Shown here piece after piece: positions 1 through 5,800 of a DNA stretch of 21,711 bases. The position numbers were made by a program, and so were the translations under genes. The stretch is taken from IMG/VR virus record IMGVR_UViG_3300042866_002576, positions 1-21,711 of that record. One strand, given 5' to 3'. Origin of the DNA: a virus. The number at the start of each line of letters is the position of its first letter. Position 1 is the stretch's first letter. Below the pieces are notes generated by a model that saw only the letters and a list, made by a program, of their open reading frames with translations, ran no database searches and was not told the origin of the DNA.

Positions 1-465
1 ATTCGTGGGCAGGATGGCGGCGGCACTCCGGGGTGGAACTCCGGCGGATTCCGATTCCCTCGCCAATGGAGTACCTCTTCGTACGACATCCCAAGCATCC
101 CATACATCTGCGGCGGGGGAGGAAGCGGCGGGGTGATCAACACCGATGGCGTGTCCCGGCAGACGGGAGGTTCGGGCGGCACCGGGTACTTCTGGTACGA
201 GGCGTATCTTGCAGCCGATGGGGGCACTGGCGCAGGACGAGACGCCACCTTGCAGGACATGATCTTCGCCGGATGCGGCGGCGGTGGCGGGTACTCGGCA
301 GTCATCGCGGACAACGCGAATGCCTTCAACGGCGGCAACGGAATCCGTGGCGGAGGAGGCGGCGGGGGCGGCGGGATTTACATGAGCGCAAGCCCGGGCA
401 CCTATTCGTCAGGCGCAGGCGGCACGGGCGGAACTGGCTACTGCATGCTCCTTTGGACCCCCTGA
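1..465 (+). CDS. Glycine-rich tail appendage protein, C-terminal part (5' end outside window)
   Basis: The reading frame is open from base 1 and ends at the TGA at 463-465, so only the last 154 residues are seen. The visible part is very rich in Gly, with runs of four to nine glycines alternating with Ser, Thr, Tyr and Asn, and it closes with an aromatic stretch (GTGYCMLLWTP). Such polyglycine sandwich-like C-termini are typical of phage tail fibre or tail-tip adhesion proteins. The position directly upstream of a lysis-like cluster fits that role. An internal ATG at 133 is in frame but is probably not the start, because the glycine-rich pattern extends upstream to the window edge. The exact tail role cannot be decided from this fragment. 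Confidence 0.7.
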   Translation: MRGQDGGGTPGWNSGGFRFPRQWSTSSYDIPSIPYICGGGGSGGVINTDGVSRQTGGSGGTGYFWYEAYLAADGGTGAGRDATLQDMIFAGCGGGGGYSAVIADNANAFNGGNGIRGGGGGGGGGIYMSASPGTYSSGAGGTGGTGYCMLLWTP

Positions 466-466
466 C

Positions 467-646
467 ATGGAACGGTACGCACTCATCCAAGAGGAAGACA
501 ACATCGTCCGCACCATCGTCGCGGTCGCGCCGGATCAGGCGTGGCATTGCGATGATGATTGTTTTCAGATCCTCCTGAATCCCGGGGAGGACTGCGACAT
601 GGGCTGGCTGTATCGTGCCGAGGACACCCCGAGATTCGTCCCATGA
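467..646 (+). CDS. Small protein downstream of tail gene (59 aa)
   Basis: An ATG one base after the preceding stop opens a 59-codon frame that ends with an ATGA overlap on the next gene. The protein starts MERYALIQEEDNIVRTIVAV and ends in an aromatic and basic stretch followed by PRFVP. This layout resembles small proteins often encoded just after tail-fibre genes, with an N-terminal beta strand of the type KYALIENGVV and a C-terminal W..RA.D.PRF motif. Their function is not established. It contains three Cys and a DDDC patch in the middle. Tight coupling on both sides supports it being real. Confidence 0.65.
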   Translation: MERYALIQEEDNIVRTIVAVAPDQAWHCDDDCFQILLNPGEDCDMGWLYRAEDTPRFVP

Positions 647-852
647 CCGTAGAGCCCGGTTCCAACATCGTCAAGTTGTCCGCAGGTGATTGGTTCAAGA
701 TCGGCGGCGTGGCCCTAGGGCTAGCGGCAAGTTTGATCGGGGTGTATCTGCATCACGACAGGCTGCTCACGCAGTTGGTGACGCAGCAGCAGTACACGAA
801 CAACAGGCTTGATCGGATTGAGACCAAGTTGGATGAGAGCCCTCGCCGCTAG
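643..852 (+). CDS. Holin-like small membrane protein (69 aa)
   Basis: The start ATG at 643 overlaps the previous stop (ATGA). The 69-aa product has a short hydrophilic N-terminus, one predicted membrane helix at about residues 18-37 (FKIGGVALGLAASLIGVYL), then a charged, probably coiled-coil tail (NNRLDRIETKLDE). A small single-helix protein of this kind directly before a lipoprotein/membrane gene is consistent with a holin or holin accessory protein that acts in the cytoplasmic membrane at lysis. No endolysin is recognisable in the window, so the lysis assignment rests on topology and context only. An upstream in-frame ATG at 559 was rejected because it would overlap most of the previous gene. 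Confidence 0.6.
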   Translation: MTVEPGSNIVKLSAGDWFKIGGVALGLAASLIGVYLHHDRLLTQLVTQQQYTNNRLDRIETKLDESPRR

Positions 853-1324
853 CGTCTGCGTGGCCCTCGCGGCCTGCAACCCGGTCGAGCGCATCTCCGA
901 ACGCGCCAACGACATCAGGACGGAGGCAAAGGCCCTCGAGGAGCACGGCAGGGCTACCGGGGATCAGGTGGTCGTCACGAGCGCGCAGCGAATCGACGGA
1001 TACGCATCCGACATTCACGGAGAGATTCCCAACGTCCAGAACAAGACGCCGGAGTGGCTCAGTACGCTCAAGTGGTGGGGCATTGCGCTTGCGGCGGTGG
1101 CCTGCGCGTTGATTCTGTGGCAGTCCGGGGCCGGACAGGCGCTTCGAATCGCGGTCGGGTGGATCCCGCGCCGAAAGGCGAACGCCGCGGAGCTCGCAGT
1201 CGATATGCTCGACCCCTCGCGCCCGGAGGGTGATCGGGAGTATGTTGCAGCCATGCGGGCACAGGACCCGGAGTTCGACGCTGCGTTCCGAAGAGCGCAG
1301 TCCCGCAAGAAGAAAGGACCGTGA
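833..1324 (+). CDS. Lipoprotein with internal membrane helix, spanin-like (163 aa)
   Basis: From the ATG at 833 the product begins MRALAASVCVALAACNP, a short signal with a lipobox LAAC and acceptor Cys15; Asn at +2 would direct an outer-membrane destination in Proteobacteria-like hosts. A charged, helical segment follows (residues 18-75), then a membrane helix at about 79-97 (TLKWWGIALAAVACALILW) and a 65-residue basic tail. N-terminal lipid anchor plus a later membrane helix is the topology of a unimolecular spanin, which fuses inner and outer membranes in the last step of lysis. Unlike known u-spanins, a long tail follows the helix. A TTG start at 809 would add eight residues with an extra Arg. 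The gene overlaps the holin-like gene by 20 bases and is followed by an ATGA overlap. Confidence 0.6.
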   Translation: MRALAASVCVALAACNPVERISERANDIRTEAKALEEHGRATGDQVVVTSAQRIDGYASDIHGEIPNVQNKTPEWLSTLKWWGIALAAVACALILWQSGAGQALRIAVGWIPRRKANAAELAVDMLDPSRPEGDREYVAAMRAQDPEFDAAFRRAQSRKKKGP

Positions 1325-1425
1325 TGAGCCAGTTCATCGGATCGCTTTGGTTCGCCCTTCTCCTCGGCTGCGTCGGATTCGCGGCCGGATGGTTCGTCAA
1401 GGGCAAGTACGGCCACCGTCTTTGA
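1324..1425 (+). CDS. Very small membrane peptide (33 aa)
   Basis: The frame begins with an ATGA overlap on the spanin-like gene, behind a good ribosome site (AAGAAAGGA about 6-12 bases upstream, within the end of that gene). The product MSQFIGSLWFALLLGCVGFAAGWFVKGKYGHRL is shown here only by its layout: residues 4-24 form a single hydrophobic helix with small residues (GCVGFAAG), followed by a basic tail. The size and place suggest an accessory lysis or membrane peptide. No family is recognised. Confidence 0.5.
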   Translation: MSQFIGSLWFALLLGCVGFAAGWFVKGKYGHRL

Positions 1426-1440
1426 CGGAAGGGGGAGGGC

Positions 1441-2907
1441 ATGAGCGGCATCCTGAACGCCGCCTGCTGCTGCACGGATCAGTCCTGCCAGCGCAAGAGG
1501 CCTTTCGAGGTCACGATGCGCTATCGCGCCGCGTATCAGCGGCACATGAAGTTTGCGGGAAACCGCTCTGCAGACCCACCACCGCCGCCGTGCCCTCCCG
1601 TTTCACTGGTCTGTGACTGTCCGGAATTAGCGTGTGTCGCGGTTCTGGACAACCCGACGCAGCCATGCAGCATCATCAACCGGGAGCAGAACCTCGTGTC
1701 GTACCTCGACACGAGCGACCTCGTCATCAGCGTCCCGTACTGGCAGACCACGACCGAGACGCAGGGCATCGAGCCGGCCTGCGGATGGAGAGTTGATCTC
1801 GGAGCCGGCCCCGTGCAGTCAGGAATGACGTTCACGGGGCAGCGCGAGGTCGACCGAAACTATGCGGTGGTGAAGTACGACCTGAACTACTCGACCTGCG
1901 CCCGGTGCGTCGAGGTCGATGTGAATGCGAGCGGGGCGACGGACGTCGTGCTCCATGTCGACTACAGGTGGCGCTGCTTGTATCTCGCTCCCCCTTCCTA
2001 CTTCAGCGTGCGCCGCGAGGTCTCCGGCATCTACCTGAACTGGAGTTACGAGATCAACGGAGGCCAGTTCGTGGTCAAGAATGCGCTCGGCGTGATCGTT
2101 TCGTCCGTGAACCTTCTGCCGCTCACGCTTGCGCAGGCCCGAGCCGCGATTGACGCGCTTGCGGGAGTGCAGTGCATCGCGAACTTCGGAACCATCCCGG
2201 CCAACACGATGCCCGCCTCGTTGATCGAGGACAAGGCGAACGCGCTGCTCCCGCTGGCCTACCAGCCCGTCCCCTTGTTCGCTCCGCTGAGCAGGGAGGT
2301 GGAGTGGTACCAGCACGGGAACTACGGACCGAGTTGGACCGTCTACACGCGACTCGGTTCAAATCCGAATAGCGGCGCGATCGCGCTGTCGATCAAGTAC
2401 CCGCTCAAGGCTGCGTGCGATCCAAGCAGCGCGGATTTCACGGGCGGCACGGGCAAGGGCGCGGAGCTCTCGTTCTGCAAGTGCATCGCGGCGCAGCAGG
2501 TAGACCTTGCGAACACTTACGACCCGTTTAATGACCCGAACTTCGCGACATACGGCCTGTATGGAGCAGGAGTGTTCGGTATTGGCTGGCTCGGATCATG
2601 GAGCATCAACTGCTCCGATCCATCTCCGCAGTATGTCTGGACACCGCCGGACTGCTCATCGCCGCCGGACCCGGGATTTGGCTGGGGATTCCTGCTCGGC
2701 CCGTACGGAACCCGCGCCACGACCTGTGGCACTGGCATGGACATCTGTTCGGATGCAAGCGTCCCAGTTCCGACGTATTGCTATACCTACACCGATTCAG
2801 AATCAGATTTGTGCGGCTGCGGAGAGGCTGTTGACAACTACTGCCTGCGATACGAAGAGGTCAGCGGCTGGCATACGGCCAAGTACTTCGAGGTCGCGAG
2901 GGTCTGA
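1441..2907 (+). CDS. Cysteine-rich virion-like protein of unknown function (488 aa)
   Basis: It starts at the ATG at 1441 behind a strong GGGGGAGGG ribosome site and ends with an ATGA overlap on the next gene. The product is unusually rich in Cys, about 25 residues, including a CCC cluster at 9-11, C16, a CDC pair near residues 58-60 and a CGC near the C-terminus. It also has many Tyr, Trp, Pro and Gly. No signal peptide or membrane helix is evident. The composition (beta-rich, aromatic, low Lys) resembles structural proteins. Position after the lysis-like genes and next to a tail-type gene suggests a late, virion-associated protein, but no domain is recognised. Many Cys would imply metal or disulfide stabilisation. 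Confidence 0.75.
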   Translation: MSGILNAACCCTDQSCQRKRPFEVTMRYRAAYQRHMKFAGNRSADPPPPPCPPVSLVCDCPELACVAVLDNPTQPCSIINREQNLVSYLDTSDLVISVPYWQTTTETQGIEPACGWRVDLGAGPVQSGMTFTGQREVDRNYAVVKYDLNYSTCARCVEVDVNASGATDVVLHVDYRWRCLYLAPPSYFSVRREVSGIYLNWSYEINGGQFVVKNALGVIVSSVNLLPLTLAQARAAIDALAGVQCIANFGTIPANTMPASLIEDKANALLPLAYQPVPLFAPLSREVEWYQHGNYGPSWTVYTRLGSNPNSGAIALSIKYPLKAACDPSSADFTGGTGKGAELSFCKCIAAQQVDLANTYDPFNDPNFATYGLYGAGVFGIGWLGSWSINCSDPSPQYVWTPPDCSSPPDPGFGWGFLLGPYGTRATTCGTGMDICSDASVPVPTYCYTYTDSESDLCGCGEAVDNYCLRYEEVSGWHTAKYFEVARV

Positions 2908-3149
2908 TGCGAGCTCACCTGACGAACCGGATCGGCACGTGGGAGGTCGAACTGCACGAGGACGGCAGGCTCGAGGTCGTCTCGTTCGAGAAGGCTCAGC
3001 CGATGCGTGGCCTCGGCGATGCGGTCGCCCGGGTGACGGGAGCCCTCGGGATCCGGCCCTGCCCCGGGTGCGACAAGAGGCGGGAAGGGCTGAACCGGGC
3101 GGTGCCGTTCCCCGGGCGAGCGCCGGAAGGCCCGGCAGAGGCCCCGTAA
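2907..3149 (+). CDS. Small CxxC protein (80 aa)
   Basis: Start ATG at 2907 shares its A with the stop of the preceding gene. The product has a beta-like N-terminal half (VELHEDGRLEVVSF), then GLGDAVARVTGALGI at residues 35-49 and PCPGCDKRREGLNRAVPF around residues 51-68. The pattern G.GD.(V/I)A..T..LGI.PC.GC.KR...LNR recurs in small phage and bacterial proteins of unknown function. Cys52 and Cys55 could bind a metal. It is the last rightward gene before the convergent terminator region, so it is probably co-transcribed with the virion-like gene before it. Confidence 0.75.
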   Translation: MRAHLTNRIGTWEVELHEDGRLEVVSFEKAQPMRGLGDAVARVTGALGIRPCPGCDKRREGLNRAVPFPGRAPEGPAEAP

Positions 3150-3230
3150 AGCGCTCGGGAGGCCCGGGTGGCCCCGCCGCCCGGGCGCGGCTCGGGCGGC
3201 TCTAAAGGCGATCCAGCGGCCCGGGAAAGG

Positions 3231-3267
3231 GAACCGCCCCGGCTCCGTCGTGGGGCCGAGGCGGTTC
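3231..3267. terminator. Strong hairpin between convergent genes
   Basis: GAACCGCC at 3231-3238 pairs perfectly with GGCGGTTC at 3260-3267. After one mismatch a second stem pairs CGGCTCC with GGGGCCG (one G-T pair), leaving a 5-base loop at 3247-3251. It lies between the rightward gene ending at 3149 and the leftward gene ending at 3340, the usual place for a bidirectional terminator. There is no clear T-tract on either side, so factor-independent termination is inferred from the stem only. Confidence 0.6.
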
Positions 3268-3292
3268 TTGGCGGACGGGTCGGGGCCGGGTC

Positions 3293-3310
3293 GGGAGGCA
3301 CGAGCCTCCC
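3293..3310. terminator. Second convergent hairpin (7-bp stem, 4-base loop)
   Basis: GGGAGGC at 3293-3299 and GCCTCCC at 3304-3310 form a perfect stem around ACGA. It sits 30 bases beyond the stop of the leftward gene at 3340 and probably backs up the larger hairpin at 3231-3267. No T-run follows. Confidence 0.45.
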
Positions 3311-3339
3311 TCCCCTCGTCAGGCGACCGCGCTCGTCCG

Positions 3340-3738
3340 TCAGGTGGGCCAGACGTAGGGCAGATCAGGCGGCTCGCTCCAGCCGAATCGCCCGTAGTAC
3401 TCCGGCTCCTTGCGGAGCAGGTTGCTGCGATGCGAGGCGTGTAGGTCTACGCGCCCGATCCAAGGCGGGAGCGGCGCATCCGGGTCGTGATCCGGGATTG
3501 CCATCGTGTTGCGGTAGCCGCGCCCGATCCACTCCACGATGTTCTCGCGCAGGTAGTTGCGGAGCGCCCGGTCATAGCCTGACCACATCCTCGTGGCCGG
3601 GTGGTTGGCCCACCCACGCGACTCGCCCATCAGGGCGCGCAGGATCTGGTACGACTCGACTCGCTGCTTGCCCAGACGGCGAGTGTCCAGCACGGAGCAA
3701 GACTCGGCGAACCCGGGGTAGGGGAGGAAGGTCTGCAT
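3340..3738 (-). CDS. Pyrimidine-dimer DNA glycosylase-like protein (MSMEG_6728 type, 132 aa)
   Basis: The ATG at 3738 overlaps the upstream stop (ATGA) and gives MQTFLPYPGFAESCSVLDTR. The motifs LDTRRLGKQRVE (residues 17-28), ILRAL, GWANHPATRMW (42-52) and a following GYRNT are the hallmarks of the MSMEG_6728 / Pyr_excise-like family related to phage T4 endonuclease V, which excises UV-induced pyrimidine dimers by glycosylase/lyase action. The length of 132 aa fits. A longer Arg-rich extension upstream is open but belongs to the frame shadow of the preceding gene. It is the last gene of a leftward unit that starts at 4939. The role would be DNA repair or protection; activity on modified bases is possible but unproven. 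Confidence 0.8.
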   Translation of the reverse strand: MQTFLPYPGFAESCSVLDTRRLGKQRVESYQILRALMGESRGWANHPATRMWSGYDRALRNYLRENIVEWIGRGYRNTMAIPDHDPDAPLPPWIGRVDLHASHRSNLLRKEPEYYGRFGWSEPPDLPYVWPT

Positions 3739-4010
3739 CAGTCCATCTCCACCGGGTGGCCGAGCATCCACGAAGGCATGACATCGAGCAGGGAGGCATC
3801 CGGATCGCGCTGCGGCGGATCGCCGACAGCGCCGTCCGTGAGCCCGTGCAGCGCTGCGGAGGCGCACTCGATGGTGCGTTTGGCATCGCACGCGCACACG
3901 TTCACGGCATGATCGCACGGGCCGATCTCGGACAAGGAGGTACGGGCGAACTCAAGCAGGTCGCGGAGCGCTCGCACATCGGCGGCGCTGATCTTGGTTG
4001 CAGTCGTCAT
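3738..4010 (-). CDS. Hypothetical protein (90 aa)
   Basis: Start ATG at 4010 overlaps the upstream stop by four bases, and its stop overlaps the glycosylase-like gene. The product has an amphipathic helical N-terminus (AADVRALRDLLEFARTSLSEIG), three closely spaced Cys in PCDHAVNVCACDAKR (32, 39, 41), a fourth at 49, and an acidic/proline C-terminus. The Cys/His cluster could bind zinc. No family is recognised. Translational coupling on both sides supports it being a real gene. Confidence 0.65.
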   Translation of the reverse strand: MTTATKISAADVRALRDLLEFARTSLSEIGPCDHAVNVCACDAKRTIECASAALHGLTDGAVGDPPQRDPDASLLDVMPSWMLGHPVEMD

Positions 4011-4291
4011 GACGCAGTCTCCGTAGTGGGGGTTGAAGTGAACAGCGTGCGGAAGAACGCACGCGCCTTGTTGCAGGACGGGAACGATCGAATCACGGTG
4101 GCGTCGGGCACGGACACGCCTTCGCCGATCCACAGCACGACCCACTTGTGGTCAGCTCCGTGTCCGGTGATGGTGCCATCGAAGATGGCGTAGTGGCCGC
4201 GCCGGGTGTCGGCCGTGTTGCCTCGCCGCTCACAGATGTAGCCCGGAACGGGCGAGTGTGGCTTGCGGCGCGGCGTGACGGCGTCAGGCAT
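4007..4291 (-). CDS. Hypothetical protein (94 aa)
   Basis: The ATG at 4291 stands behind an AGGAGA ribosome site and is the first gene after the 4329-4353 hairpin. The product has a basic N-terminus (PRRKPHSPVPGYICERRG), a beta-like centre (GHYAIFDGTITGHGADHKWVVLWI) and a Thr/Ser-rich C-terminus. The pattern suggests a small OB-like or SH3-like beta fold, but this is only inferred. No family is recognised. Confidence 0.65.
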   Translation of the reverse strand: MPDAVTPRRKPHSPVPGYICERRGNTADTRRGHYAIFDGTITGHGADHKWVVLWIGEGVSVPDATVIRSFPSCNKARAFFRTLFTSTPTTETAS

Positions 4292-4328
4292 GATGCTTCT
4301 CCTGTGCTTGAGTGTTGCGAGTGAAGGT

Positions 4329-4353
4329 GGGGGTGGGCACGGTGCCCACCCCC
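4329..4353. terminator. Perfect GC-rich hairpin between two leftward genes
   Basis: GGGGGTGGGCA at 4329-4339 is complementary to TGCCCACCCCC at 4343-4353, with a 3-base loop. It lies in the 72-base gap after the stop of the 4364-4627 gene and 38 bases before the start of the 4007-4291 gene. No T-tract follows on the minus strand, so it may be an attenuator, an mRNA end-stabiliser or a partial terminator that lowers expression of the three distal genes. Confidence 0.55.
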
Positions 4354-4363
4354 GGCGTGTGCG

Positions 4364-4627
4364 TCAGTAGGTCACGGCGAAGGTCATCGCGCCCGACTTG
4401 TCTGGCTGATCCCAACACTTGCTGCGTCCGCACGGCATCCCGTCGAACCAGCCGCCGTTGTAGCAGCGGCCCTCCTCGCGCACGGCATCATGCGCGATGG
4501 CTGCGTCCGCCTCCGTGGCGAACCACAGGATCCCGAAGCAAATGCGCTCGTCCACGAACACGGTCTTGGCCGTGCGTCCGTCCTTGGTCTTGACTTCCAC
4601 TTGGGAGCTGCTGATGTGCCGAATCAT
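4364..4627 (-). CDS. Conserved-type phage hypothetical protein (87 aa)
   Basis: The ATG at 4627 follows the previous stop by three bases. The product has a beta-like N-terminus (VEVKTKDGRTAKTVFVDERICFGILWF), then FATEADAAIAHDAVREEG and YNGGWFDGMPCGR around residues 56-68. The YNGGW(F)xGMPCGR signature recurs in short phage proteins whose function is unknown. It is second in the leftward unit from the 5006-5074 promoter and is followed by the hairpin at 4329-4353. Confidence 0.75.
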   Translation of the reverse strand: MIRHISSSQVEVKTKDGRTAKTVFVDERICFGILWFATEADAAIAHDAVREEGRCYNGGWFDGMPCGRSKCWDQPDKSGAMTFAVTY

Positions 4628-4630
4628 GGT

Positions 4631-4939
4631 TTAGCGGCTCCCTCGCAGAGCGGCCTGAACCTGACACATGGACTCCGGCATGGTGGGTTGAGCGGGACGG
4701 CGATCGGTCAGGCCGTGCGCGTAGGCGAACGTATCGGCCTTGTTCTGCAGCATCATGTGGCAGTACTCGAACACGGCGCGGTTGAGCAGGTCGTACTCGA
4801 TGCCTCCGACGCTCTCGACCATGCGGAGCATGGCGCAGATGGTCGCCTGTCCGCCCGGGTTGAAGGTCAGGTCCATCTGCATCTCGGCTGCTTGCAGCAC
4901 GAGGCGACCAAGGTCCTCACGAGTTCTTGCGCTGATCAT
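4631..4939 (-). CDS. Hypothetical protein, first gene of leftward unit (102 aa)
   Basis: The ATG at 4939 was chosen because AAGGAG lies 8-13 bases upstream and the region further upstream is a conserved promoter and leader. An open extension to 5083 would translate that promoter element. The product is mostly helical and Met-rich (LVLQAAEMQMDL, ICAMLRMVESV, YCHMMLQNKADTFAYAHGL). No domain is recognised. As the promoter-proximal gene of a unit that shares its control element with the amidoligase unit and the 426-aa unit, it is likely expressed together with them. Confidence 0.7.
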   Translation of the reverse strand: MISARTREDLGRLVLQAAEMQMDLTFNPGGQATICAMLRMVESVGGIEYDLLNRAVFEYCHMMLQNKADTFAYAHGLTDRRPAQPTMPESMCQVQAALRGSR

Positions 4940-4976
4940 CGTTCGTTCTCCTTCGCTCGCGTCCGGCGAGATCGGC

Positions 4977-4995
4977 GCGGCGCGACATGCGCCAC
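4977..4995 (-). promoter_or_regulatory. 5' leader hairpin, copy 1
   Basis: In the predicted transcript GUGGCGC and GCGCCGC pair (seven pairs, one G-U) around the loop AUGUC. The hairpin begins about 13 bases after the TAGGGT element, near position +7 of the mRNA, and 38 bases before the start codon at 4939. The same arrangement recurs upstream of the other three leftward units. Confidence 0.6.
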
Positions 4996-5005
4996 TGCAG
5001 GCATC

Positions 5006-5074
5006 ATACCCTACCCCGCCGTAGGCGCTAGTCCCCCTGACCGTCAAAGTGGCGACTTTCGGAGAAATTCTCGC
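5006..5074 (-). promoter_or_regulatory. Shared leftward promoter/operator element, copy 1
   Basis: On the minus strand the element ends in GGGGTAGGGTAT, with TAGGGT at 5013-5008 as the likely -10. The 26 bases 5006-5031 are identical in the copies at 10714-10739 and 12732-12757. They contain the dyad CGCC-GTA-GGCG where a -10/-35 spacer would be. No TTGAC-like -35 stands 17 bases upstream of the -10. A second block at 5046-5074, with the palindrome GAGAAATTCTC (5062-5072), matches 10753-10781 in 28 of 29 bases. A repressor or activator site is the simplest reading. Confidence 0.65.
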
Positions 5075-5233
5075 GCCCCGCATTCCGGCATCCCAAGTGA
5101 GGGCGGCAGGCCCGGTTCGACCGTAAATGCTCTAGGAGGCCCCGGGCTCCCGGACGGGCCACCGGGTCACCCGGGCGGCGCGGACGCGTCTGGGGGCATT
5201 TGGCGAGGCGTCCTGCAGCGCCCGGGCCCGGTG
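5075..5233. other. Non-coding GC-rich gap
   Basis: No credible gene is seen. The stretch holds repeated CCCGGG/CCGGG words and the 12-mer AATGCTCTAGGA at 5126-5137, which recurs at 10791-10802 beyond the other fully conserved promoter block. It therefore seems to belong to a larger duplicated control region. No promoter is evident in it. Confidence 0.4.
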
Positions 5234-5266
5234 CGGGGCGGGTGGCCGCAGGCGCCACCCGCCCCG
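5234..5266. terminator. 13-bp perfect hairpin after the Gp157-like gene
   Basis: CGGGGCGGGTGGC at 5234-5246 pairs with GCCACCCGCCCCG at 5254-5266 around a 7-base loop. It lies 15 bases beyond the stop of the leftward gene at 5281 and ends the ERF unit before the next leftward promoter. There is no T-tract, so termination is inferred from stem strength and position. Confidence 0.65.
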
Positions 5267-5280
5267 AGGAGTAGGCCGGG

Positions 5281-5790
5281 TCACTTCAGGTCGAGACGCC
5301 ACCCGCGCTCGCCGAGCGCCGCCCCGGGCACCGGAGTGCCTGCTTCGAGCGCGGCGCGGATCGCATCGCGATCCACGGCGTGCGTGACCTTCGGAATCAT
5401 GTACTCCGGAGGCAGCGCCGCCGTGTCCGTGATCTCGACGGGGATCTTCCCGCCGTTGCGCTTCACAGACAGCCGGAATCGGTCGGTGTCGACCTTCGTC
5501 CGGCCCGTCTGCTGCATCGCGATCATCAGCGCCTCTCGCAGGCGCTTCGCGAGCGCCTCGTCGGAAGCGGCGAGAAGCGCGATGCGCTCGGACTCCTCCT
5601 TGCGTGCAGCGGCCCTCGTCTCCGCGACGCGGATGAGCGCCGCATAGTCGTCGGCCTTCGAATCAAAGGCCTCCGCGAGCGCCGCAGCGTGTTCGCGGAA
5701 AGCGTTCTCCACCTCGGGCGACTCCGCGCCGAACTGGTCGAAGGCCTCAAGCAGCCCAAGCATCTCGGACTTGATTGCGTACAGGCTCAT
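5281..5790 (-). CDS. Siphovirus Gp157-like protein (169 aa)
   Basis: The ATG at 5790 has an AAGGAA site upstream. The product follows the layout of the Sipho_Gp157 family: an N-terminal helix (SLYAIKSEMLGLLEAF), a long charged coiled coil (about residues 25-90, with AAARKEESERIALLAASDEALAKRLREAL), then AMQQTGRTKVDTDRFRLSVKRNGGKIPVEI and a C-terminal LPPEYMIPKVTHAVDRDAIRAAL segment ending in an AGTPVPGA loop. The family occurs in replication/recombination clusters of siphoviruses and has been linked to phage resistance, but its molecular role is unknown. It directly follows the ERF annealase gene (10-base gap) and precedes a strong terminator. Confidence 0.85.
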   Translation of the reverse strand: MSLYAIKSEMLGLLEAFDQFGAESPEVENAFREHAAALAEAFDSKADDYAALIRVAETRAAARKEESERIALLAASDEALAKRLREALMIAMQQTGRTKVDTDRFRLSVKRNGGKIPVEITDTAALPPEYMIPKVTHAVDRDAIRAALEAGTPVPGAALGERGWRLDLK

Positions 5791-5800
5791 GCGGTTCCTT

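Noticed and set aside
33-578. Arg-rich open frame overlapping the glycine-rich gene
   Set aside because: It is the frame shadow of GC-rich coding sequence. The glycine-rich frame and the 59-aa gene explain the region.
3168-4193. Long rightward open frame across the convergent region and three leftward genes
   Set aside because: Arg/Pro/Ala-rich shadow with no ribosome site or domain; it crosses two hairpins and opposes well-supported leftward genes.
4940-5083. N-terminal extension of the 102-aa gene, translating the promoter box as TSAYGGVGY
   Set aside because: The same peptide appears in the open frame upstream of 12664 only because the promoter box is identical in DNA and happens to be open there. 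Good ribosome sites lie at the later ATGs.
4490-5647. 385-codon rightward open frame
   Set aside because: Antisense to the 102-aa gene, the promoter and the Gp157-like gene, with no recognisable domain.
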